Below are positions 15,212 to 22,802 of a stretch of DNA of 43,243 bases, piece by piece. Source of the DNA: Lachnospiraceae bacterium (GTDB lineage: Bacteria; Bacillota; Clostridia; Lachnospirales; Lachnospiraceae); contig JAJPXQ010000026.1 in NCBI GenBank assembly GCA_021205385.1, positions 1 to 43,243 on the forward strand, in the 5' to 3' direction. Each line of letters starts with the position of its first letter. The first letter of the stretch is position 1. Below the pieces are notes generated by a model. It had not been told where the DNA came from and made no database searches. It was given only the letters and a program-made list of their open reading frames with translations. Position numbers and translations under genes: made by a program.

Positions 15212-16519
15212 ATGTATCGAATCGCAATGGAAAAGCTGTTAAAATGGAAGGAAAGCAGACGCCGCAAGCCCCTGATCATCGAAGGCGCACGACAGGTTGG
15301 CAAAACCTGGCTGATGAAAGAATTTGGCAGACAGGCCTATGCGGATACGGTTTATATTAACTTTGATTCTAATTCCCGGATGGCGGAACTGTTTGCGTCC
15401 GATCTGGATACAGACCGGCTGATTATGGGGCTGGAGCTGTATGCAGGGCGTAAAATTGTCCCCGACAGTACGCTGCTGATCTTTGATGAAGTGCAGGAAG
15501 TCCCAAGGGCATTGACGTCACTCAAATATTTTTATGAAAATGCCCCGCAGTATCACATTGTCTGTGCCGGTTCCCTGCTCGGAATTGCTCTGCACGAGGG
15601 TACTTCCTTTCCTGTTGGCAAGGTTGATTTTCTGAAGCTCTATCCGCTGTCTTTCAAGGAATTTTTAATGGCGATCGACAAAGAACGTTTTGCAGAGCTC
15701 TTTGAGCAACTGGATTTTGAAATGATCACAAATTTCAGGCAGACATATATCGACGCCCTGAAATACTATTATTTTGTTGGCGGCATGCCTGAAGCAGTGC
15801 AGAGCTTTTCCGAAAATCAGGATTTTAATGAAGTACGGGAAATTCAAAAACGAATTCTGACGGCCTACGAGCAGGATTTTTCCAAACATGCGCCCAATGA
15901 AATCGTTCCGAAAATCCGCATGATATGGAACAGTATTCCTTCTCAGCTTGCAAAGGAAAACAAAAAATTCATTTATGGTCTTGTCCGCGAAGGCGCACGT
16001 GCCAAAGAATATGAGGCGGCAATTATGTGGCTTTCTGACTGCGGCCTGATCCATAAGATCAGCCGGGTTAATACGGCCAGGATTCCGCTGAAGGCCTATG
16101 AAGATCTGAAATCATTTAAATTATTCCTGGTAGATGTCGGCTTACTCGGCTGTATGGCAGGACTGCGCCAGCGCACGCTACTCGACGGCAATAATCTCTT
16201 CATCGAATTCAAGGGCGCCCTTACAGAACAATATGTCTGTCAGCAGCTTAAAACGATAGCGGATCTGGGCATCTATTATTACACCAACGACAGAGGGGCC
16301 TGCGAAGTTGATTTTGTTATTGATACAGGCGAACAAATTATTCCGCTTGAGGTAACAGCGGAGGTAAATCTAAAAGCCAAGAGTCTGAAAACCTACCGGG
16401 AAAAGTTCTCTCCTGCAGTATCTGTCCGCACTTCGATGGCTGATTTCAAAAAGGAAGATGGGCTGGTAAATCTGCCGCTGTATGCAATGGAAACGATTGT
16501 ATCCGCGACAGAATCATAA
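15212..16519 (+). CDS. AAA ATPase with DUF4143 C-terminal domain
   Basis: Protein of 435 residues. An N-terminal AAA-14 ATPase domain has Walker A G-A-R-Q-V-G-K-T (25-32) and Walker B L-L-I-F-D-E-V-Q-E near 89-97, then the sensor-like V-C-A-G-S-L-L-G near 116. The C-terminal DUF4143 region holds C-E-V-D-F-V and I-P-L-E-V-T about 15 residues apart, a pattern like PD-(D/E)XK nuclease folds. Such genes are abundant and mobile in clostridia and Bacteroidetes, and their role is unknown. The start at 15212 follows CGGAGG by seven bases. Codon use is less GC-rich than its neighbours. Its end overlaps the convergent mog-type gene by six bases. Confidence 0.85.
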   Translation: MYRIAMEKLLKWKESRRRKPLIIEGARQVGKTWLMKEFGRQAYADTVYINFDSNSRMAELFASDLDTDRLIMGLELYAGRKIVPDSTLLIFDEVQEVPRALTSLKYFYENAPQYHIVCAGSLLGIALHEGTSFPVGKVDFLKLYPLSFKEFLMAIDKERFAELFEQLDFEMITNFRQTYIDALKYYYFVGGMPEAVQSFSENQDFNEVREIQKRILTAYEQDFSKHAPNEIVPKIRMIWNSIPSQLAKENKKFIYGLVREGARAKEYEAAIMWLSDCGLIHKISRVNTARIPLKAYEDLKSFKLFLVDVGLLGCMAGLRQRTLLDGNNLFIEFKGALTEQYVCQQLKTIADLGIYYYTNDRGACEVDFVIDTGEQIIPLEVTAEVNLKAKSLKTYREKFSPAVSVRTSMADFKKEDGLVNLPLYAMETIVSATES

Positions 16520-17452
16520 AGTCCTCGCGCACTCCCCCTCCGTGCCCCGCAGGATCCCCAGTCCGTGTCCGAGATTCGGCAACAGGAATTCCAGCGCCTC
16601 CTGCACGGCCTTCGGGCTGCCCGGCAGGTTCACGATCAGCGTCCGTCCGCGGATGCCCGAAACCGCGCGGCTGAGCATCGCGCGCGGCGTGATCGTCATC
16701 GAGTAGGCGCGTATCGCCTCCGCAATCCCATTTGCCATGCGGTCGCAGACCGCGATCGTGGCCTCCGGCGTCACATCGCGCACGGAAAATCCCGTGCCGC
16801 CAGTCGTCATGATGACGCTCACCTGACGCTGATCAGCCAGGCGAATCAACTGCCGCTCCAGCGCTGCCTGCTCGTCCGCGAGCAGCAGCGTTTCCACGAC
16901 CTCATAGCCCGCTTCCGTGAGCAGACGCTCCACCTCCGGGCCGCTCCTGTCCTCTCGTTCTCCAGCCGCGCCCTTGTCGCTCAGCGTGATGACCGCTGCG
17001 GTGAAGGGTCTGTCCTTTTCGGGCGGAATCATTTCCACTTCGTCCCCTTTCTGAATCCTGCCGCCATGAAGCACGCGTGTAAAGACGCCCTCGCGCGGCA
17101 TGATGCAGTCGCCCATCTTCTTATAAATCGCGCAATGGCTGTGGCATTCCTTCCCAATCTGGGTCAGCACAAGCTCCGCCTCCCCGATCCGGAAATGCGT
17201 CCCGACCGGCAGCGCACGCAGATCAAATCCCTCCACAATCAGATTCTCCCCGAAAGCTCCCAGGTCAACCTCCGCGCCGCGCGCACGAAACTCCTCTATT
17301 TTTTCATAAGAAAGCAGGCTGATCTGCCGGTGCCAGTCTCCGCCATGGGCGTCACCCTCAAGGCCCCAGCCCTCCACGATCTCGCAGGCTTCAACCTCAT
17401 GTTTCGCCGTTCCCCGCTTCTCACTGATACAGATCCCTATAATCTTTCCCAT
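16514..17452 (-). CDS. MOSC domain - MogA/MoaB fusion protein
   Basis: Two-domain molybdenum cofactor protein of 312 residues. Residues 1 to about 145 are a MOSC domain (G-L-E-G-D-A-H-G-G, then S-L-L-S-Y, and C-H-S-H-C near 105). Residues from about 150 form a MogA/MoaB-like molybdopterin adenylyltransferase (A-V-I-T-L-S-D-K-G, T-T-G-G-T-G-F-S-V-R-D-V-T-P-E-A-T, and L-P-G-S-P-K-A-V). MogA activates molybdopterin by adenylation; MOSC domains bind or transfer sulfur or the cofactor. I chose the ATG at 17452, nine bases after GGGGG; the ATG at 17461 overlaps the moaA stop but touches the ribosome binding site. It is downstream of moaA in one operon. Confidence 0.9.
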   Translation of the reverse strand: MGKIIGICISEKRGTAKHEVEACEIVEGWGLEGDAHGGDWHRQISLLSYEKIEEFRARGAEVDLGAFGENLIVEGFDLRALPVGTHFRIGEAELVLTQIGKECHSHCAIYKKMGDCIMPREGVFTRVLHGGRIQKGDEVEMIPPEKDRPFTAAVITLSDKGAAGEREDRSGPEVERLLTEAGYEVVETLLLADEQAALERQLIRLADQRQVSVIMTTGGTGFSVRDVTPEATIAVCDRMANGIAEAIRAYSMTITPRAMLSRAVSGIRGRTLIVNLPGSPKAVQEALEFLLPNLGHGLGILRGTEGECARTL

Positions 17453-17457
17453 CTGTC

Positions 17458-18423
17458 TCATCCCCCGATCTTCGCCATCTCCTGACGCTCCGTGACCGCT
17501 CCTGTATTCTCAAAACAGTGCATCCGCGGCTTTCCCAGAATCGCCTTCTTCAGAATCTCACAAACTTCTGCATCACTGCCGTCCCTCAGAGCGCCGCGCA
17601 CGTCCAGACTGTCCTCATAGCAGAGGCAAGGCTTCAGCCGACCGGTTGATCCCAGCCGCAGTCGGTTGCACTGCCCGCAGAATTTTCCATGAATCGCACT
17701 GATGAAACCGACACTCCGCGGCCAGTCTGCGATGCGGTAATAGACAGCTGGTCCATTTCCATGGGAAACACCGTCTGCCGTGAGAGGTCCATAGTGCTCC
17801 TCTATCTTATGAAACAATCTCTCATTCGACACCATATGTCCATCCGCCCCGCGGCCAATCGGCATCAGTTCAATGAAACGGACATCCGCCAACCCCTCTC
17901 GCGCGAAGGACAAAAGACCGTCCCAGGCATCCTCATTCAGCCCCGTCTGCAGTACTGCGTTGATCTTGATGCGCAGTCCCGCCTCTGAAGCGACCCGGAT
18001 CGAGCGAAGCACCCGCGGCAACTCGTCGAAACCCGTGATTTCCTGATATTTCCCGCGATCCGTCGTATCAAGACTCACATTGATATCGGTAAGCCCCGCA
18101 CCCAGCAGCTCGCCCAGATACCGCTCCAGCAGGATCCCGTTGCTCGTCATCGTCACCTGCTCCACGCCCGGGATTTCCCGGATCATCCGCACCAGCGCCG
18201 GGCAGCCGCGCCGCACCAGCGGTTCGCCGCCCGTGATCTTGTACTTCGTGATCCCGAGCTTCACCGCCACGCGACACAACCGCGCGATCTCCTCGAATGT
18301 CAGGATCTCCTCCATCGGAATCCACTCGACACCATCCGGCATGCAATAACGGCAGCGCAGATTGCAGCGGTCCGTGACGGATATGCGCATATAGTCAATC
18401 TCTCTGCCATAAGAATCCCGCAT
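17458..18423 (-). CDS. moaA: GTP 3',8-cyclase MoaA
   Basis: Radical SAM enzyme that performs the first step of molybdenum cofactor synthesis, from GTP to 3',8-cyclo-GTP. The 321-residue protein has the N-terminal cluster motif C-N-L-R-C-R-Y-C (residues 19-26), the K-I-T-G-G-E-P-L loop near 73, and the C-terminal cluster cysteines in C-G-Q-C-N-R-L-R-L and K-P-C-L-C. It ends in the catalytically needed Gly-Gly. The start has GAAGGAG seven bases upstream. It heads a short operon with the MOSC-MogA fusion. MoaC, MoaE, MoaD and MoeA are not in the window. Confidence 0.96.
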   Translation of the reverse strand: MRDSYGREIDYMRISVTDRCNLRCRYCMPDGVEWIPMEEILTFEEIARLCRVAVKLGITKYKITGGEPLVRRGCPALVRMIREIPGVEQVTMTSNGILLERYLGELLGAGLTDINVSLDTTDRGKYQEITGFDELPRVLRSIRVASEAGLRIKINAVLQTGLNEDAWDGLLSFAREGLADVRFIELMPIGRGADGHMVSNERLFHKIEEHYGPLTADGVSHGNGPAVYYRIADWPRSVGFISAIHGKFCGQCNRLRLGSTGRLKPCLCYEDSLDVRGALRDGSDAEVCEILKKAILGKPRMHCFENTGAVTERQEMAKIGG

Positions 18424-18455
18424 GTCATGTCTCCTTCGTGTTCGTTGTTCCTCCT

Positions 18456-18484
18456 ATCTTAACGCATTTCGGGCGTTATTTCAA
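18456..18484 (-). promoter_or_regulatory. Sigma-A promoter of moaA with an inverted repeat in the spacer
   Basis: Minus strand -35 TTGAAA (18479-18484), 17-base spacer, -10 TAAGAT (18456-18461). A short inverted repeat AACGC/GCGTT (18461-18465 and 18473-18477) overlaps the spacer and could be an operator. Confidence 0.72.
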
Positions 18485-18523
18485 CAGAGAAGGAACGCAG
18501 TCTCCGGAGCAGACAAAACGCCC

Positions 18524-20095
18524 CTACATATGCCATACCCCTGTGATATCACCTGGGTTCAAAGTCCCCTCGTAACCACCGGTGCCCCATTCATTCGTTC
18601 CGTCACTGTAGAACTCTCCGCTGATGGTTCCATCCGTGGCAAAACTGATCGTCAACTCATAATCGCCATATCCCAAGTAGTCAAAGCCATACCCACCATC
18701 CGGACTGCCGATAAACACGCTTACACTCGACAGAAGACTGAGATCCTCCGAATACCTATAGACAATGACTCCGATGCAGCTCCCATCCTCCAGCGGGAGG
18801 CGATAGGCGGTCTCATACTCCCACCATGCCCATTCCTCATACTCATACGGCTCGCAGTTCGCGAGGAAATCCTCGTCGAGCATCACTGCCCTCACAGACT
18901 CAAAGTCGCTCGCCAAGAACGCGTCATAGATCCCCTGTATCCACGTGGCGGCGTCAGCCTCAGAGACTGCCTCTTCCTCCGCAATCTCCTCCTCCGGCTC
19001 TTCTTCTGCCGCCTCCTCTTCTATCTCTTCCACGACGATCTCCTCTTCCGAAGGTTCTTCCTCAATCTCCTCCGGAATCACTTCCTCCACTGCCGCGCTT
19101 TCGGTTTCCTCCGCCGAGTTTCCCATGCCGGAAGCAATCACAAAGCCCGCGCCGCCGATCACTGCGGCTGAGACAACCGCGATCGCTGCGATCTTCGCCG
19201 CTCCCAGCTTCGCCGCTCCGGCAGCCGTCTTGCCGACCGCCAGCTTTCCGGCTGCCGCCTCACCTGACACGACCTCGCCAGCCGCGCTCGCTGTCACCAC
19301 CTCGCCCGACACTGTCTCTCCGGCCATGCTTTCACCAGCCGCACTTCCCTCGGCGACTGTCTTTCCGGTACCGGCCTTCTGCATAATCGCGGAAAACGAG
19401 GCTGCACCTGAGCCGGCGGGAAGCGCCGCCACACCCTGACCCTCGAACTGACGCATAAGCCACAGGAAGAACGGAATTGGCGCGAGACCGTAGAGCTTCG
19501 TCCCCTGCTTCTCGAGCAGCAGTACCTTGTCTTTAATCTTTTTTTTGGCGTAGTTGACGTTGCTGTTCACCGTCCCTTTCGGGATTGCCAACCTCTCCGC
19601 AATTTCCGCCGTCGTTAGGCCCTCCTGCCACAATACAATGCACAGCCTCTGCATTTCAGGCAGATCGCCGATCATCTCATCGAGCAGACGCTTCGTCTCC
19701 GCCGCGTCCATCTGTTCCTGCGGATCTGCATAGTCTCCGCGCTCATCCGCTACAGAGAGCGTATCCATCCCTTCATACTCATCATCCGAAACAGAAGGGC
19801 GAAAATCGTCCTGTCCCCAGTGGCGCTGCGCGGTTCGGATATGGTGAAGCGCGGTGTTTTTGCAAATGGTCCTGCCCCAGCCAATGAAAGCCCCCGGTTC
19901 CTCGAGATTATCCAGATTTTTGAAGATCTGAACATAGGCCTCCTGCAGTACGTCCTCGATATCATACTCATTCTTCAGCATCGGGTAAATCGCCGCCCGG
20001 AAAAGCTGAACAGAATTATTGTACAGTTCCTCAAAAGCTGCGGTATCTCCCTGCCGCGCGGCTTCAACATCTTTGGCAAAGTCTATGTAATTCAT
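18524..20095 (-). CDS. Membrane-anchored ECF-type sigma factor with exported C-terminal domain
   Basis: RNA polymerase sigma factor of 523 residues, about three times the usual ECF length. Region 2 spans about 20-90 (D-I-E-D-V-L-Q-E-A-Y-V-Q-I-F) and region 4 about 133-190 (L-P-E-M-Q-R-L, T-T-A-E-I-A-E-R-L, G-T-V-N-S-N-V-N-Y-A). An Ala/Gly/Val-rich low-complexity stretch (225-298) follows. Next come one membrane helix (about 299-322), a Glu-rich stalk (329-379) and a Trp/Tyr-rich C-terminal domain (381-523) expected outside the cell. ATG at 20095 follows AAAGGAG; an upstream ATG at 20146 also has a purine-rich site. No separate anti-sigma gene is adjacent, so the extension may control the factor in cis. 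Targets unknown. Confidence 0.85.
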   Translation of the reverse strand: MNYIDFAKDVEAARQGDTAAFEELYNNSVQLFRAAIYPMLKNEYDIEDVLQEAYVQIFKNLDNLEEPGAFIGWGRTICKNTALHHIRTAQRHWGQDDFRPSVSDDEYEGMDTLSVADERGDYADPQEQMDAAETKRLLDEMIGDLPEMQRLCIVLWQEGLTTAEIAERLAIPKGTVNSNVNYAKKKIKDKVLLLEKQGTKLYGLAPIPFFLWLMRQFEGQGVAALPAGSGAASFSAIMQKAGTGKTVAEGSAAGESMAGETVSGEVVTASAAGEVVSGEAAAGKLAVGKTAAGAAKLGAAKIAAIAVVSAAVIGGAGFVIASGMGNSAEETESAAVEEVIPEEIEEEPSEEEIVVEEIEEEAAEEEPEEEIAEEEAVSEADAATWIQGIYDAFLASDFESVRAVMLDEDFLANCEPYEYEEWAWWEYETAYRLPLEDGSCIGVIVYRYSEDLSLLSSVSVFIGSPDGGYGFDYLGYGDYELTISFATDGTISGEFYSDGTNEWGTGGYEGTLNPGDITGVWHM

Positions 20096-20180
20096 GTCTT
20101 CAGTCTCCTTTGTACATCTGATTTTCAGTGTCGTATCCCTCTTCATATCCGCTTTCCTTTCAATTCTGTTTTTGATTCGC

Positions 20181-21980
20181 TTATTGATTCAGGGACTTGA
20201 GATATTCTTCCACATTAAGATACTGAACGCCCTCCGACTCGGCAGCTTCACCGCGATAGATGACATACCTTCCGGTTATCGTGCCGAAACGATGTTCCGC
20301 CGCGGCACATTTCTCCTGATCTACGAGATGCCGGTACTGGCCTGGAACCACCTCCCGGCTGTACTTGATCTCATAGATCCTGCAAGTCAGCGTAGCCGGA
20401 TCATGAACCACCATGTCAAACTCGCCTACGGCAAACTGAAGCTGAAAGACCTGCTTGTCCGGGTTCGTCAGAGAGGTTTCCAGCAGAACAATGTCCTCCA
20501 TCATACGGCCTTTTATCTCGCTGAAAATGCGGTCAAGAATGCGGCCGCGCTCCACGATGGACAGGGCGCTGAACTTCTCATCCTGAAGCAGGCTGCTGAC
20601 CAGGGCTTTTGCCTGAGCGTAACGCAGGCCAGGCTGACTGATAATCGTAATTTTCTCCCGAAGGCTGACATCGGGAAGGTGCAGCAGATCAACCTTCATG
20701 ACCAGATCCAGAAGAGTAAGGTACTCCTCAATTTGCCAGGCATGCGTATCGTCAATCTCTACCGTCTGCTCCTCTTTATTCAGAATATCCAGCAGATTTC
20801 TGTAAATATCCGTGACAGATGCATTGTCCATATTTTGCAGAAGATCAATCGGTTCTGTGCGGTCATGCAACAGATTTCGGGCTGAAATTGCCAAGTCACC
20901 GGATACAAACGTTCTCGTCAGAACCTCCTTCGTAAAGCGATGGTTCATGTCCTCCACCACACGGTTGATCGCGCTGGTCAGTTCTCCTTTCTGAAAGAAT
21001 TCATATAAATGCCGGAAATGTCCGCCATCCTGATAATATTGCAGCGAATGTTGAATATTTCGGGCAATCGCACTGTCGATGTATTCATCCGTACTTGTCT
21101 TGCTGGCAAAAGAAGATGTTTCATTGTAATGGACGCCGTCCATACTCATAGTACCGCCGTACTGGATATACTCGTCGATCCCCCTGATGCCAAGCACCGT
21201 CTCAAATTCCCGGTAGGGGATGAATGTCGTATGAAGGAGAATGCAGCGGTCGTACAACTGCTCATCCTTTGTGAAAATGAATCCAAGAGAATCCGTCCCG
21301 GAAAGCACAATCCGAATACCGCTGCAGGCATAAATATCAGAGAAAAGCGCCGCCCCCTCTATAAAATCCTCCATAAGAGTTACCTCATCGATGAACAGAT
21401 ACCGAAAGCCCTGCTTCTCCAGATATTTCAAATCAGAATTAATTTCAGAAAGCGTATCCCCATTTTTAACCTGCATGAAAGCCGCATGCTCCCGTTGCTC
21501 CGGCGTCATTTCCAGCAGAATTTGCCGGATCATTGTCGTCTTGCCGGTTCTCCGAAGGCCATAGAGGATAAATACCCGATCCTGTTGCTCCCCAAATATA
21601 TAATCATGCAGCTTGACATAGCACTCGCGCCTTCTGTACTTCTTTACCGGAGAGGCAAAACCCTGCAGCTGACGGCCAATGCGGGTATAGGTAAAGAATT
21701 CATGAGATGAAGTTTCTCCCGCCTCCACTTTTTCTGCCGGAAGTGCGCGCTGAAGTTTTTTCAGCTCTTTTTCCAGCGCTTTACGCTTTTCAATCTGCAC
21801 GCGAAGCTCCTCCACCCTGTCAAAGTCCACATAAGTCTCCGTTCGCTTCTTATTTTTTGTAACACGATGATAGTAATATTCCCTGCCCTTCACCATCTTG
21901 GCAGCAATACTGCCGGGCGGCAATACGCCAATTTCGCGTTCGAGCTCCTCTATGCGCGCGACGAGTTCGTTTTGATTCAT
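20181..21980 (-). CDS. AAA ATPase with coiled-coil N-terminus and nuclease-like C-terminus
   Basis: Protein of 599 residues related to the DUF4143/AAA-14 group. The N-terminus holds a leucine-rich helix, the segment L-P-P-G-S-I then G-R-E-Y-Y-Y-H-R-V (resembling small DNA-associated DUF6788-like proteins) and a charged coiled coil (55-85). The ATPase domain has Walker A G-L-R-R-T-G-K-T-T (141-149) and Walker B Y-L-F-I-D-E-V near 200. Near residue 555 the motif F-D-M-V-V ... Y-E-I-K-Y-S resembles PD-(D/E)XK folds. The start follows GAGGTG. Two tandem promoters lie upstream. Function is unknown; relatives often sit in variable genome regions. Confidence 0.83.
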   Translation of the reverse strand: MNQNELVARIEELEREIGVLPPGSIAAKMVKGREYYYHRVTKNKKRTETYVDFDRVEELRVQIEKRKALEKELKKLQRALPAEKVEAGETSSHEFFTYTRIGRQLQGFASPVKKYRRRECYVKLHDYIFGEQQDRVFILYGLRRTGKTTMIRQILLEMTPEQREHAAFMQVKNGDTLSEINSDLKYLEKQGFRYLFIDEVTLMEDFIEGAALFSDIYACSGIRIVLSGTDSLGFIFTKDEQLYDRCILLHTTFIPYREFETVLGIRGIDEYIQYGGTMSMDGVHYNETSSFASKTSTDEYIDSAIARNIQHSLQYYQDGGHFRHLYEFFQKGELTSAINRVVEDMNHRFTKEVLTRTFVSGDLAISARNLLHDRTEPIDLLQNMDNASVTDIYRNLLDILNKEEQTVEIDDTHAWQIEEYLTLLDLVMKVDLLHLPDVSLREKITIISQPGLRYAQAKALVSSLLQDEKFSALSIVERGRILDRIFSEIKGRMMEDIVLLETSLTNPDKQVFQLQFAVGEFDMVVHDPATLTCRIYEIKYSREVVPGQYRHLVDQEKCAAAEHRFGTITGRYVIYRGEAAESEGVQYLNVEEYLKSLNQ

Positions 21981-22007
21981 AATTACACCTCACATCCAGT
22001 TATACCC

Positions 22008-22035
22008 ATTATACCCGTTTTGCATCAAATGTAAA
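22008..22035 (-). promoter_or_regulatory. Proximal promoter of the 599-residue ATPase gene
   Basis: Minus strand -35 TTTACA (22030-22035), 16-base spacer, consensus -10 TATAAT (22008-22013), 27 bases before the start. Confidence 0.75.
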
Positions 22036-22057
22036 GGGATAACGGAATATATCGGTT

Positions 22058-22086
22058 ATTATAACAGTCGGTTTCTGCTAATTCAA
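22058..22086 (-). promoter_or_regulatory. Distal promoter of the 599-residue ATPase gene
   Basis: Minus strand -35 TTGAAT (22081-22086), 17-base spacer, consensus -10 TATAAT (22058-22063). It begins just after the terminator of the sugar operon. Confidence 0.72.
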
Positions 22087-22105
22087 TCGCGGATTCATTT
22101 ATCAA

Positions 22106-22149
22106 AACAGGGAGCCCCCACCGAACTCATCCGGCAGGGACTCCCTGTT
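22106..22149 (-). terminator. Terminator of the sugar transporter operon
   Basis: AACAGGGAG (22106-22114) pairs perfectly with CTCCCTGTT (22141-22149), with extra inner pairing (CCCCAC...). On the minus strand the stem ends in TTTT. It lies 22 bases after the stop of the DUF4867 gene. Confidence 0.85.
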
Positions 22150-22171
22150 CTTCATACCAATTTTATTTCGT

Positions 22172-22792
22172 TTACGCTTTCACCGAGATATTCTCTCCGA
22201 CAAGCCCCAGCGGCGAACCCTCGGGCAGGCCGCCCTCCGGGTGTCCGATGAGCCACTTATTCTTCGCGGTAAGCAGCCGGTCCTCCCAGCCCTCGTGGGA
22301 CGCTTCGAGCGACAGGTTTGTATCCTTCGGCAGCACGACCGCCACCTGAAAGCCGCTCTCAGACGCGCTGCACGGCGCATAATGAAGCGTCGTCGCATAG
22401 AGCTCGACTGCCGTCCCTTTCGGCACGAGGAAGGCCTCGACCAGAGAGGTGTCGTAGGTGAAATCGTCCGTCACGTCCTGCTGCGAGCCAACAAGGAGGA
22501 TCGCGTCCGTTCCCATCACGTTGATCTCGGAAGAGCGGTGATACTCCAGCGCGTTCAGGAGGTAATTCTTTCCGTTGCAGTAGCCGATCTGGATCGGCAG
22601 CTCGCCGTAGCATTTCGTCTGAATCTCCGCGAATACCTGCAGTTTCTCGAGCTCTTCCACGGAAGGCTCGTAGACCACGTCGTCCGGCAGCGGCGTCTCC
22701 TTCAGCGCCTCCACCAGCCCGGAGAAATCGATATTCTGCACGATCCGCCCGTATTTCCGGAAGGCCGGATCTGTCACTTTTTTGATTTCCAT
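22172..22792 (-). CDS. DUF4867 family protein
   Basis: Protein of 206 residues that I recognise as DUF4867, a beta-rich, probably cupin-like family of unknown activity. Visible features are Q-I-G-Y-C-N-G-K-N near residue 67, the segment L-N-A-L-E-Y-H-R-S-S-E-I-N-V near 80, V-E-A-F-L-V-P-K-G near 118 and L-H-Y-A-P-C near 135. The H and E residues could bind a metal. Family members occur in sugar catabolic loci. Here it is the last gene of the importer operon, 10 bases after the permease and just before the terminator. A role as sugar mutarotase or isomerase helper is possible but unproven. The start has AAGGAGAACGCT upstream. Confidence 0.8.
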   Translation of the reverse strand: MEIKKVTDPAFRKYGRIVQNIDFSGLVEALKETPLPDDVVYEPSVEELEKLQVFAEIQTKCYGELPIQIGYCNGKNYLLNALEYHRSSEINVMGTDAILLVGSQQDVTDDFTYDTSLVEAFLVPKGTAVELYATTLHYAPCSASESGFQVAVVLPKDTNLSLEASHEGWEDRLLTAKNKWLIGHPEGGLPEGSPLGLVGENISVKA

Positions 22793-22802
22793 AGCGTTCT
22801 CC

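Noticed and set aside
18424-18523. Molybdenum cofactor riboswitch upstream of moaA
   Set aside because: The gap is only 100 bases and a sigma-A promoter lies about 35 bases before the start, leaving no room for the riboswitch structure.
18826-19439. Pro/Ser-rich frames on the plus strand opposite the sigma factor linker
   Set aside because: They mirror the Ala/Gly/Glu repeats of the sigma factor extension and have no start signals.
15212-21980. Defence island or toxin-antitoxin system around the two ATPases
   Set aside because: No restriction, CRISPR, toxin or phage-type partner was found; the genes between are cofactor and sigma genes.
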